Positions 25,469 to 32,749 of a DNA stretch of 64,000 nt are shown one piece after another. This DNA is from Chitinophaga pinensis (lineage in GTDB: Bacteria; Bacteroidota; Bacteroidia; Chitinophagales; Chitinophagaceae): assembly GCA_902167325.1 (NCBI GenBank), contig LR632930.1, forward strand, positions 1,736,001 through 1,800,000. The letters are read 5' to 3'. Numbering within the stretch: the first letter of the stretch is position 1; every line of letters starts with the position of its first letter. The notes below the pieces were generated by a model, which saw nothing but the letters and a program-made list of their open reading frames with translations, had not been told where the DNA came from and searched no databases. A program made the position numbers and the translations under genes.

Positions 25469-27823
25469 ATGAGACATTTGAGATTACGCACCCTGCTGTG
25501 CGGCCTCCTCGCATTGGCGTGGGCCACCCCGGCAGCGGCGCAGTGCACCATACGTATTGGCGGTGTGGTGACAGACAGTGAAACGAAGCAACCGTTGGCT
25601 GCGGCCACCATCGTTTTGAAGGAGACAGGCCAAACCGTAAAGAGCGACGAGAAAGGTAATTACCATATAGACGGGCTGTGCCCCGGTAACTATACCCTGC
25701 ATGTAAGTCATATCGGCTGTTTGCCCGTAGAGCTTGCCTGGCAGGTGAGTGGAGACGAGCGGCGCAACATTGCCCTGCCGCATAGTATTACCCAATTGCA
25801 GGAAGTGGCCGTAACCGGCCATGCCGCCAAGGAAGTAACTACCGCAGCAGTAGAATCGCTCAGTGGCCGCGATCTGGACAGAACGCGGGGCCTCAACCTC
25901 GGCGAAGCCCTCAAACGTGTAAATGGTGTTACCACCATGACCACCGGCCCAAACGTGGCGAAGCCCGTTATCAACGGCCTGCACAGCAACCGCGTTATCA
26001 TCCTCAACAACGGCATCCGTCAGGAAGGCCAGCAATGGGGTTCTGAGCACGCACCTGAGGTAGACCCGTTCCTCGCCAATAAAATGGTAGTAGTGAAAGG
26101 TGCCGGTGCCCTCCGGTATGGTGGCGATGCCATCGGCGGTGTGGTGTTGGTGGAGCCACGCGCCCTGCCTGTTATGCCAGGTTTGGCCGGTGAGGTGAAC
26201 CTGGCAGGGTTCTCCAACAACCGCCTTGGTGCCGTTAGTGCAATCATCGAACAGCAGGTTCCTGCCATCCCGGGACTCAGCTGGCGCCTGCAGGGTACAC
26301 TCCGCAAAGGAGGAAATACCCGCACGCCGGATTACTGGCTGGATAATACCGGGGTGGAAGAATATAACTTCTCCGCTGCCGCAGGTTATAAACGGAAGAA
26401 TTATGGCCTTGAGCTGTTCTATTCACAGTTCAATACCAACCTCGCGGTTTTCGAAGGTTCGCATATCGGTAACAGCACCGACCTCGATCAGGTGATCCAA
26501 CAGGGGAAGCCGCTGCCGCAATACACCGAAGGCTTCAGTTACAAGATCCAGCGGCCTTCACAGCATATCGAACACGAACTGTTTAAAGTAAAAGCTTTCG
26601 TGAATACAGGCAATGCCGGTAAACTGAACCTCGTGGTGGCACGGCAGTTCAACTACCGCGAAGAGCTGGACCATAACTCCGTACTGGCCGTAAACCGCAT
26701 GGCGCTTAACCTCACTACGTGGAGCGGCGAGCTGCTCTGGGATCACCGCTCCTGGAAAGGACTTCGCGGTACCATCGGTGCCAGTGGCATGTATCAGGAA
26801 AACAGTTACAAGCACCGCCTCTTTATCCCTAACTACCAACTCCGCCAGCATGGATTATTCTGGTCAGAGAAATGGGAAAGCCGGGATAACAAATGGCTGC
26901 TGGAAGGTGGTGTGCGCTACGATAACAAGGAGTATTTCAGCATCAGTGATAATCCCGGTAATCTCCACTTCCCCGGCAGTGATAACAGCAGCTTCTCCGG
27001 ATCGCTGGGTGCGCAGTTCCGTATTACCGATAACTTCCACGCATCGCTCAATGCCGCACGTGCCTGGAGGGCTCCCGGTGTAAACGAACTCTACGCTCAC
27101 GGTCTCCACCATGGTACGGCAATTATGGAACAGGGCGATCCGGGGCTGCTGCCGGAAGCGGCCAATAAGTTTAACCTGGCACTGCACTACGACCTCGGTG
27201 AAAAGCTGGAAGCGGATGTGAACCTGTACTACAATCGTTTCTCCAACTTCATATTCCTGCAACCTACTGATAGCAATGTGGTATCTGCACGCGGATCATT
27301 CCCATGGATGTACTACCGCCAGTCGGATGCTACTACCAAAGGCTTCGATGCACAGGTGCGTTACCGCTTCCTTCCCAAATGGCAGCTTACTACCAAAGCA
27401 TCCATACTGCGTGCGTGGAATGAAAGTATTAACGACTGGCTGATCAACATGCCGTCTGACCGTTTCGAGCATGAGCTTAGTTTCTTTCCCGGGAATCTGA
27501 ATGGGCTGAAAGAGAACTACATCGCGCTCAGCCTGCAGAACGTGACAAAGCAAACGCGCATCCCGGTTGATCCTGCCAATCCGAAAGACCCCAGCGGGCA
27601 AGATCGTATTCCGCCTCCCGATGCTTTTAACCTTGTAAGCCTGGAAGCCGGCAGTACCTTGCATTTCGGCAGGCAGCCCCTGTCTGTGATCGTCGGTGCA
27701 TCAAACCTGCTTAACACCCGCTACCGCGATTACATGAACCTCTTCAGGTATTATGCGGATGAGCCGGGAACCAACGTTTATCTTAAACTCAAACTGCCGC
27801 TGCAATTCGGCAAAAAATCCTAA
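25469..27823 (+). CDS. TonB-dependent receptor, probable zinc uptake
   Basis: A 784-residue outer-membrane receptor with a signal peptide (about 1-25), an N-terminal carboxypeptidase-like repeat (about 28-110, RIGGVVTDSETKQPLAAATI), a plug (about 125-235, with VIILNNGIRQEGQQWGSEHA) and a barrel. The loop ELYAHGLHHGTAIMEQGD resembles the His-containing segment of metal receptors of the ZnuD type. Unlike the receptor at 16-18.7 kb it lacks an STN domain, so it does not signal through FecR. Zinc is inferred from the shared operator with an AztD-like gene. Confidence 0.87.
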   Translation: MRHLRLRTLLCGLLALAWATPAAAQCTIRIGGVVTDSETKQPLAAATIVLKETGQTVKSDEKGNYHIDGLCPGNYTLHVSHIGCLPVELAWQVSGDERRNIALPHSITQLQEVAVTGHAAKEVTTAAVESLSGRDLDRTRGLNLGEALKRVNGVTTMTTGPNVAKPVINGLHSNRVIILNNGIRQEGQQWGSEHAPEVDPFLANKMVVVKGAGALRYGGDAIGGVVLVEPRALPVMPGLAGEVNLAGFSNNRLGAVSAIIEQQVPAIPGLSWRLQGTLRKGGNTRTPDYWLDNTGVEEYNFSAAAGYKRKNYGLELFYSQFNTNLAVFEGSHIGNSTDLDQVIQQGKPLPQYTEGFSYKIQRPSQHIEHELFKVKAFVNTGNAGKLNLVVARQFNYREELDHNSVLAVNRMALNLTTWSGELLWDHRSWKGLRGTIGASGMYQENSYKHRLFIPNYQLRQHGLFWSEKWESRDNKWLLEGGVRYDNKEYFSISDNPGNLHFPGSDNSSFSGSLGAQFRITDNFHASLNAARAWRAPGVNELYAHGLHHGTAIMEQGDPGLLPEAANKFNLALHYDLGEKLEADVNLYYNRFSNFIFLQPTDSNVVSARGSFPWMYYRQSDATTKGFDAQVRYRFLPKWQLTTKASILRAWNESINDWLINMPSDRFEHELSFFPGNLNGLKENYIALSLQNVTKQTRIPVDPANPKDPSGQDRIPPPDAFNLVSLEAGSTLHFGRQPLSVIVGASNLLNTRYRDYMNLFRYYADEPGTNVYLKLKLPLQFGKKS

Positions 27824-27832
27824 CACATCAAC

Positions 27833-28435
27833 ATGAAAAATATGATCACTTTCCATAAGTCCATCGCTTTCTTCGCCGCTGCCGCCGTGCTTACTTTTTC
27901 CGCCTGCAAAAAGGAAAAGAATGAGCCGGATGATGCTGCAAATGAACATGAGAATGAAGAAATCACTACCGTGAAGCTCACCTTTACCAACGCAGTAATT
28001 CCTGCCGAAAAAGTGATCGCCACCTGGAAAGATATGGATGGCGCTGGCGGAGCAGCACCCCAGATCTCCAATATTGTACTGAAGGCAAATACCGCCTACC
28101 TGCTCTCTACAGAACTCTTTGATGAGCATAAAAATCCGGCAGATAACATTACGAATGAAATTCAGGAAGAGGGAGATGAGCACCGTGTATTCCACCTGTT
28201 TTTTGCAAATGCCGACGCGCCGGTGAAAGACTCATTAAACACGGCCGCTACCGTAACGGCATTGGATAAGGATTCGAAGAACCTGCCGGTAGGCTTACAG
28301 GTACATGTAGCCACTAAAGCCGCATTCAAAGGTTACTTCCGTATGGTGGTACGCCACCAGGTAACCGGTAAAGATGGTACCTATGCGCCCGGCAGTACGG
28401 ATGCGCAAACCGAATTCCCGATAGAGATCAAATAA
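27833..28435 (+). CDS. lipoprotein accompanying the TonB receptor
   Basis: A 200-residue lipoprotein; the lipobox-like segment TFSAC ends at Cys24. An acidic/His stretch EHENEE follows, then a beta-rich domain with a second acidic segment EEGDEHRVF. Its layout resembles lipoproteins that follow TonB receptors in Bacteroidota and are often labelled type 1 periplasmic-binding-fold superfamily. It starts 9 bases after the receptor. A metal-capturing surface role is an inference from context and acidic/His content. Confidence 0.72.
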   Translation: MKNMITFHKSIAFFAAAAVLTFSACKKEKNEPDDAANEHENEEITTVKLTFTNAVIPAEKVIATWKDMDGAGGAAPQISNIVLKANTAYLLSTELFDEHKNPADNITNEIQEEGDEHRVFHLFFANADAPVKDSLNTAATVTALDKDSKNLPVGLQVHVATKAAFKGYFRMVVRHQVTGKDGTYAPGSTDAQTEFPIEIK

Positions 28436-28460
28436 AGATAGTCCTGACAGGCGAAAGAAG

Positions 28461-28492
28461 AAGGGCCGTCTCACCCTGGTGAGATGGCCCTT
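28461..28492. terminator. bidirectional terminator
   Basis: AAGGGCC at 28461-28467 and GGCCCTT at 28486-28492 close a long stem with a GTCTCACC/GGTGAGAT interior, just after the lipoprotein gene. Confidence 0.8.
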
Positions 28493-28520
28493 TCTGTTAA
28501 AATGGTATCGGTTAAGGTAG

Positions 28521-28607
28521 CTCCATCCTCCATCCAACCTCCATCGATCCTCCATCCAGCTCCAGCAATGGTAAGGGTTTGATATAGGTTGGATGAAGGT
28601 TGGATGA
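28521..28607. repeat. 11-bp periodic repeats in inverted orientation
   Basis: The left part has CTCCATC at 28521, 28528, 28539 and 28550. The right part has two perfect tandem copies of AGGTTGGATGA (28586-28596 and 28597-28607). CATCCAACCT (28531-28540) is the exact reverse complement of the first ten bases of the right-hand unit, so a hairpin or cruciform is possible between the two convergent genes. Confidence 0.7.
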
Positions 28608-28721
28608 AGGACGGTAGTTAAGTGAATTGATAATGAGTTAATTGTGTAGTGCCCTAATATAGAAGGGTTGTAACCGGTTTGATAGGAAATTAACTCACTT
28701 CAGACCACTTGCAGAATGGCG

Positions 28722-29924
28722 CTAATGATCCCCTGCTTCGAGGCCTTCCTGATCACCGGCTACCAGTACTTTGAAAGGCTTGCCGCCAACAGGGATGCTG
28801 GCAATTTCCGTGAGCGATGGGAGGCTCAGCATGCGGATAGCCCCCGCGGCCTGATCGGTGATATATACCGCCCTGCGGGACACTGCGAAGTAGGGCTTCT
28901 GCACCGCCGTAGCTCCTGTAGGGATAGCGGGGGCTACTTTACCTTCATTCTTCAGCTGTGTGGTAATGGCATCAAAGATCTTCAGGGTACCATCCGTCAG
29001 GAGCACATACAGGTTCTTACCTTCTTCATCGAGCATGTACTGGTGGATGTTGTTATTGTTTTTCAGTACCTCGGTGATCTGTTTGGTTACAGGATCGATC
29101 TTGAACAGTCCGAGCGCTACGTACCCGAAGAAGTGGGGAAGTGCTTTATTACCCAGTACGGTACCTATCCAGGCATCGCCGAAGGTGGAAGGATAGGGCA
29201 CGAGGAACTGGTCGCCGGTCTGTGATACGATAAGGATACCGTCTTTACTACCGAAGGCTGCCAGTTTGCCATTGCCTGCGTCGCCATGGATGCCCTGTGT
29301 GGCAATTTTTGTTTCATGCAGCGTTTTACCAAAGCGGTCGATGATCTTCACTTTCTCAGGAAGGGTGCCGCTCACGGAGCCGTCTTTCTGCGTTACCGCA
29401 ATGGTATGATCGTCAAAGATGACCATGGCCCCATGATGGGGTTGGGCCACAGGAATCACCTTTCCTGGCCCGTTTTCGAGGTCGCTGTCTTTGAACAGGC
29501 TCAGTGTGCCCGTGCCGTCATTGAAGACGGCATTGAGGCCCGCATGGGCATAAAAATGGGTCGGTCCGGCTTCGGTGAACGTAACGGGAGACATTTCTGC
29601 GTCATGCACGTGCAGATGCCCGCCGTGCTTCTCCACGCCCGTGTTGAAGAATTGTACCGTGTTGGCGGCCCGGCTGATGATGGTACCGAATTGCCCCGTG
29701 CTGGTAGCATACATCGAGGGCTGTGCGGCTTTCACAGGGAATGCTTTGGACTGCTTTTTCAACGGGTCTACTACAGAGATTCGGGCCTGGTCCACATCGC
29801 TCACAATGAGGCGGAGGTAAGCGGCTTCTGATTTGACAGGCTCAGGGTTCGAGGGCTTGTCGTCTTTCCGGCAGGCTGCCAGGAATAAACCGGCGAAAAC
29901 TGCCGGTAACAGGATCTTTTTCAT
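28722..29924 (-). CDS. AztD-like zinc metallochaperone
   Basis: A 400-residue lipoprotein (lipobox-like FLAAC, Cys18) with repeated beta-propeller blades. It carries the pattern of AztD, a periplasmic zinc chaperone: a His-rich segment HGGHLHVHDAEM (about 94-105), PHHGAMV in a following blade, and GIHGDAGNGKLAAFGSKDG. AztD proteins deliver zinc to the binding protein AztC of an ABC importer. No AztABC genes are nearby, so it may serve another importer or act as surface zinc capture. Its promoter carries two copies of the palindrome found before the TonB receptor unit. The family call is mine from motif memory, not a search. Confidence 0.75.
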   Translation of the reverse strand: MKKILLPAVFAGLFLAACRKDDKPSNPEPVKSEAAYLRLIVSDVDQARISVVDPLKKQSKAFPVKAAQPSMYATSTGQFGTIISRAANTVQFFNTGVEKHGGHLHVHDAEMSPVTFTEAGPTHFYAHAGLNAVFNDGTGTLSLFKDSDLENGPGKVIPVAQPHHGAMVIFDDHTIAVTQKDGSVSGTLPEKVKIIDRFGKTLHETKIATQGIHGDAGNGKLAAFGSKDGILIVSQTGDQFLVPYPSTFGDAWIGTVLGNKALPHFFGYVALGLFKIDPVTKQITEVLKNNNNIHQYMLDEEGKNLYVLLTDGTLKIFDAITTQLKNEGKVAPAIPTGATAVQKPYFAVSRRAVYITDQAAGAIRMLSLPSLTEIASIPVGGKPFKVLVAGDQEGLEAGDH

Positions 29925-29942
29925 GTGCGGGTAGGTTTAATG

Positions 29943-29986
29943 TGCAACGAAGTTGCAAAACTAAACAAATGCAGCTCTGTTGCAAA
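29943..29986 (-). promoter_or_regulatory. promoter with two zinc-type operator boxes
   Basis: On the minus strand TTTG (29986 to 29983), a 19-base spacer and TAGTTTTG (29963 to 29956) form a full promoter. Box TGCAACGAAGTTGCA (29943-29957) overlaps the -7 edge and start region, and the weaker box TGCAGCTCTGTTGCA (29970-29984) covers the -33 side. Their centres are 27 bp apart. Repressor binding would block transcription directly. Confidence 0.65.
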
Positions 29987-30203
29987 TAATATCTCCTTTT
30001 TATTGAAATAGTGAATTGCCCTGATTAGCAAGCCGCGCTGGGGGCAGGTTACATAGGGGCTGGTGCAGAAAAAATAAGGGAGTAATGAAAATGAAAAGAT
30101 ATATTTGAAAACGGATGCATGCTCATCCGTCAAACACCGTAAACAACGTCATTTACCATACTAAAGATGATCTGACATACTGCTCAGATTTTGGATGAAA
30201 AGC

Positions 30204-30229
30204 AAAAAAGGGCCGTTTTCACGGCCCTT
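30204..30229 (-). terminator. intrinsic terminator of the DUF983 gene
   Basis: AAGGGCCGT pairs with ACGGCCCTT (30208-30216 with 30221-30229), with a T run on the minus strand. Confidence 0.85.
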
Positions 30230-30251
30230 CTGTATTACGGGAATAATTCGG

Positions 30252-30689
30252 TTAATGGGAATGATCGTGCGCCGCGGGTGCATCCGGGAGCTGCTCGGTA
30301 TCTTCATCGTAGTACACGAAGAAGTAAAGGTAGATTACGCGGGATATGCGCATGAGCCAGGGTTGCAGTCCTATGAGGATAATGCCGTTCACGCCCAGCC
30401 ACCAGAAAATACTGTCATCTTTCCAGCTCATGCCGAAAAAGAACCAATACCATACGAGGTTGAAAACGGACAGGGCCACACCGAGGGCGTAACTCACATA
30501 TCCGGTACCAAACCAGAAGCCGGTTTCCAGTTCATACTTCTGCTGGCACACCGGGCATTTTTCGTGCATATCGAAAATCTTCGAAAAACGCAGCTGGAAA
30601 GAGTTCTTGTTTCGGAACATGTCGCCCCGCCGGCAATGCGGGCATTTCATTTTAAGGATACTGAGGAAGTAATTCGGTTTATTGCTCAT
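30252..30689 (-). CDS. DUF983 membrane protein
   Basis: A 145-residue protein with two CxxC-type knuckles near the N-terminus (KCPHCRRGD and EKCPVCQQKY), consistent with zinc binding, and two membrane helices (about 62-82 and 93-113). This is the DUF983 pattern; the function of the family is unsettled. The C-terminus is acidic and His-rich (PDAPAAHDHSH). The start MSNKPNY was chosen because a -7 box lies 7 bases before it. Confidence 0.85.
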   Translation of the reverse strand: MSNKPNYFLSILKMKCPHCRRGDMFRNKNSFQLRFSKIFDMHEKCPVCQQKYELETGFWFGTGYVSYALGVALSVFNLVWYWFFFGMSWKDDSIFWWLGVNGIILIGLQPWLMRISRVIYLYFFVYYDEDTEQLPDAPAAHDHSH

Positions 30690-30696
30690 GGTGGCG

Positions 30697-30704
30697 CAAA
30701 AATA
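30697..30704 (-). promoter_or_regulatory. -7 box of the DUF983 gene
   Basis: TATTTTTG on the minus strand, 7 bases before the start codon. Confidence 0.5.
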
Positions 30705-30739
30705 CAATTAATATCCGGCTGTACGGATGACGGTGGTCA

Positions 30740-32536
30740 TCACGCAGGCTGGGCCTCTGTAGTTTTCCTTTCCCCGATCTGCTGGCGCCACATGGCATAA
30801 TACAAACCTTTCTCTTCGAGCAGTGCATGGTGACCGCCGGTTTCCACGATCCTGCCTTTTTCGAGTACGTAGATACGGTCGGCATGCATGATGGTAGAAA
30901 GGCGGTGGGCGATCATTACCGTGATATGCTCCTTGCTGGATGTTACGTGCCGTACCGTTTGCGTAATCTCTTCTTCAGTAATGGAATCCAGCGCGGAAGT
31001 AGCTTCGTCGAATACGAGTAACCTTGGCTGGCGCAGGAGTGCCCGGGCAATAGAGAGGCGTTGCTTCTCCCCACCGGAAATCTTGATCCCGCCCTCACCA
31101 ATCACCGTATCGATCCCTTTCTCGGCACGTGCCAGCAGGTTGTATGCAGATGCGCGTTGCAGTGCGCTCATCATTTCTTCTTCCGTAGCCTTGGGGTTTA
31201 CGAACAGCAGGTTCTCCCGGATGGTACCGGAAAACAGTTGCGTGTCCTGCGTAACAAAGCCCAGCTGGTGGCGCAGCTCTTCTATGTCAATGGCATTGGA
31301 ATCGATCCCGTTGTAATTGATATGCCCTTCGCCGGGTTTGTAAAGGCCAACCAACAGTTTCACCAGCGTGGTTTTGCCACTGCCGGAGGGGCCAACGAAG
31401 GCGATGGTCTCTCCCGTTTTTACCGTGAAACTGATATCGTCGAGCGCTTTGTTCTTAGCAGTAATATGCTGGAAGCCCACATGGCGGAACGACAGTTCGT
31501 TAACCAGTGATAAGCGGGCGGGCGAAGCAGGCGTTACTTCCACCGGTGTATTCAGTATTCGCTGGAAGTTATCCAGTGATACCTGCGCTTCGCGGTACGC
31601 GAGAATGATATTGCCCAGCTCCTGCAGGGGGCCGAAGAGGAAGAAGGAATAAAGCTGCAGGGAGAAAAGCTGGCCGATAGATACCTGATCACCATACAGC
31701 AGGTACAGCAGCAGAAAGAGGATTGAGGAGCGGAGGAGGTTCACAAACGTACCCTGTACAAAGGCAATGCTGCGAACGCGCTTCACTTTGCTGAGTTCCA
31801 GCAGCAGGATCTTCATCGTATTGGCATTGAGCCGGCGTATTTCCTGATGGGTAAGGCCGAGGCTTTTCACCAGTTCGATGTTGCGGAGAGATTCCGTAGT
31901 GGCGCCTGCCAGAACGGTAGTTTCTTTCACGATGTTTTTCTGGATCGACTTAATGCGTTTACTCAGCACGTTCATGAGCCAGCCCAGCAGTATAGAGCCG
32001 CCGAAATACACGAATACGAGCGACCAGTGAACGCGGAAAGCGAATATCATCACGAATACCACGCCTACGAGGGTGGTAAACAGGATGTTGATGAACTGGG
32101 AAATGAATTTCTCTGTATCCAGCCTTACTTTCTGGAGTACGGCAAGGGTTTCCCCGGAGCGCTGGTCTTCAAACTGCTGGTAAGGCAGCCGCATAGAGTG
32201 GCGCAGGCCATCGGTATACATCTGCGCCCCAAGGCGCTGGGTGATGGCGCTTACGAAATAATCCTGAAATGCCTTTGCGATCCGGGAGATCATGGCTACA
32301 CCGATGGAGGCCAGTAGCAGCAGCACCACGCCGTAGAGGTATTCGTTTCCCGAACGGGGAACGGGCACGGCTGCATCTTTAGGGGTGAAAGTTGTAGGGT
32401 GGCTGGCAAACCGGTCAACGATCTCCCCGAAGATCCAGGGATCCAGCAGGGAGAAGACCTGGTTCACCGTAGCAAGGGCCAACGCGGCCACAACCAGCCA
32501 TTTATAGTTTTTAAGGTATTGCAAAAGTAATTTCAT
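30740..32536 (-). CDS. ABC transporter, fused permease and ATPase (exporter type)
   Basis: A 598-residue half-transporter of the MsbA/lipid or multidrug exporter type. The first about 320 residues hold six membrane helices (NYKWLVVAALALATVNQ to the fifth/sixth helices near 270-300). The nucleotide-binding domain has Walker A GPSGSGKTTLVKLL (about 380), signature ISGGEKQRLS, Walker B RLLVFDEATSALD and the H-loop IAHRLST. It should work as a homodimer. Substrate unknown. It is preceded by a -7 box only 4 bases from the ATG. Confidence 0.94.
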   Translation of the reverse strand: MKLLLQYLKNYKWLVVAALALATVNQVFSLLDPWIFGEIVDRFASHPTTFTPKDAAVPVPRSGNEYLYGVVLLLLASIGVAMISRIAKAFQDYFVSAITQRLGAQMYTDGLRHSMRLPYQQFEDQRSGETLAVLQKVRLDTEKFISQFINILFTTLVGVVFVMIFAFRVHWSLVFVYFGGSILLGWLMNVLSKRIKSIQKNIVKETTVLAGATTESLRNIELVKSLGLTHQEIRRLNANTMKILLLELSKVKRVRSIAFVQGTFVNLLRSSILFLLLYLLYGDQVSIGQLFSLQLYSFFLFGPLQELGNIILAYREAQVSLDNFQRILNTPVEVTPASPARLSLVNELSFRHVGFQHITAKNKALDDISFTVKTGETIAFVGPSGSGKTTLVKLLVGLYKPGEGHINYNGIDSNAIDIEELRHQLGFVTQDTQLFSGTIRENLLFVNPKATEEEMMSALQRASAYNLLARAEKGIDTVIGEGGIKISGGEKQRLSIARALLRQPRLLVFDEATSALDSITEEEITQTVRHVTSSKEHITVMIAHRLSTIMHADRIYVLEKGRIVETGGHHALLEEKGLYYAMWRQQIGERKTTEAQPA

Positions 32537-32540
32537 GGGG

Positions 32541-32548
32541 CAAAGGTA
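32541..32548 (-). promoter_or_regulatory. -7 box of the ABC exporter gene
   Basis: TACCTTTG on the minus strand, 4 bases before the ATG. Confidence 0.5.
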
Positions 32549-32749
32549 CTGGAAATTGCTCCCCTAACGGTGTTGTCACACTGATTTTAAACTGTACTTA
32601 TCACGGTATTTACCCTAAAAATTGCGTAATTTAATATCCGGCCGGGTCGGTCATCCACCAGCATGTTATGAGCCTCGCAATCTGATCTATTTCTCCCAGA
32701 ACGGCAAACCCGCAAACCCCGGCGCTTCACCCGCTAAATCAATTGCCGT

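Larger units (their letters stand above)
29925..30251 (-). other. spacer upstream of the AztD-like gene
   Basis: This 327-bp spacer contains the regulated promoter of the AztD-like gene (29943-29986) and the DUF983 terminator (30204-30229). Between them I see no gene or repeat. Confidence 0.6.
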
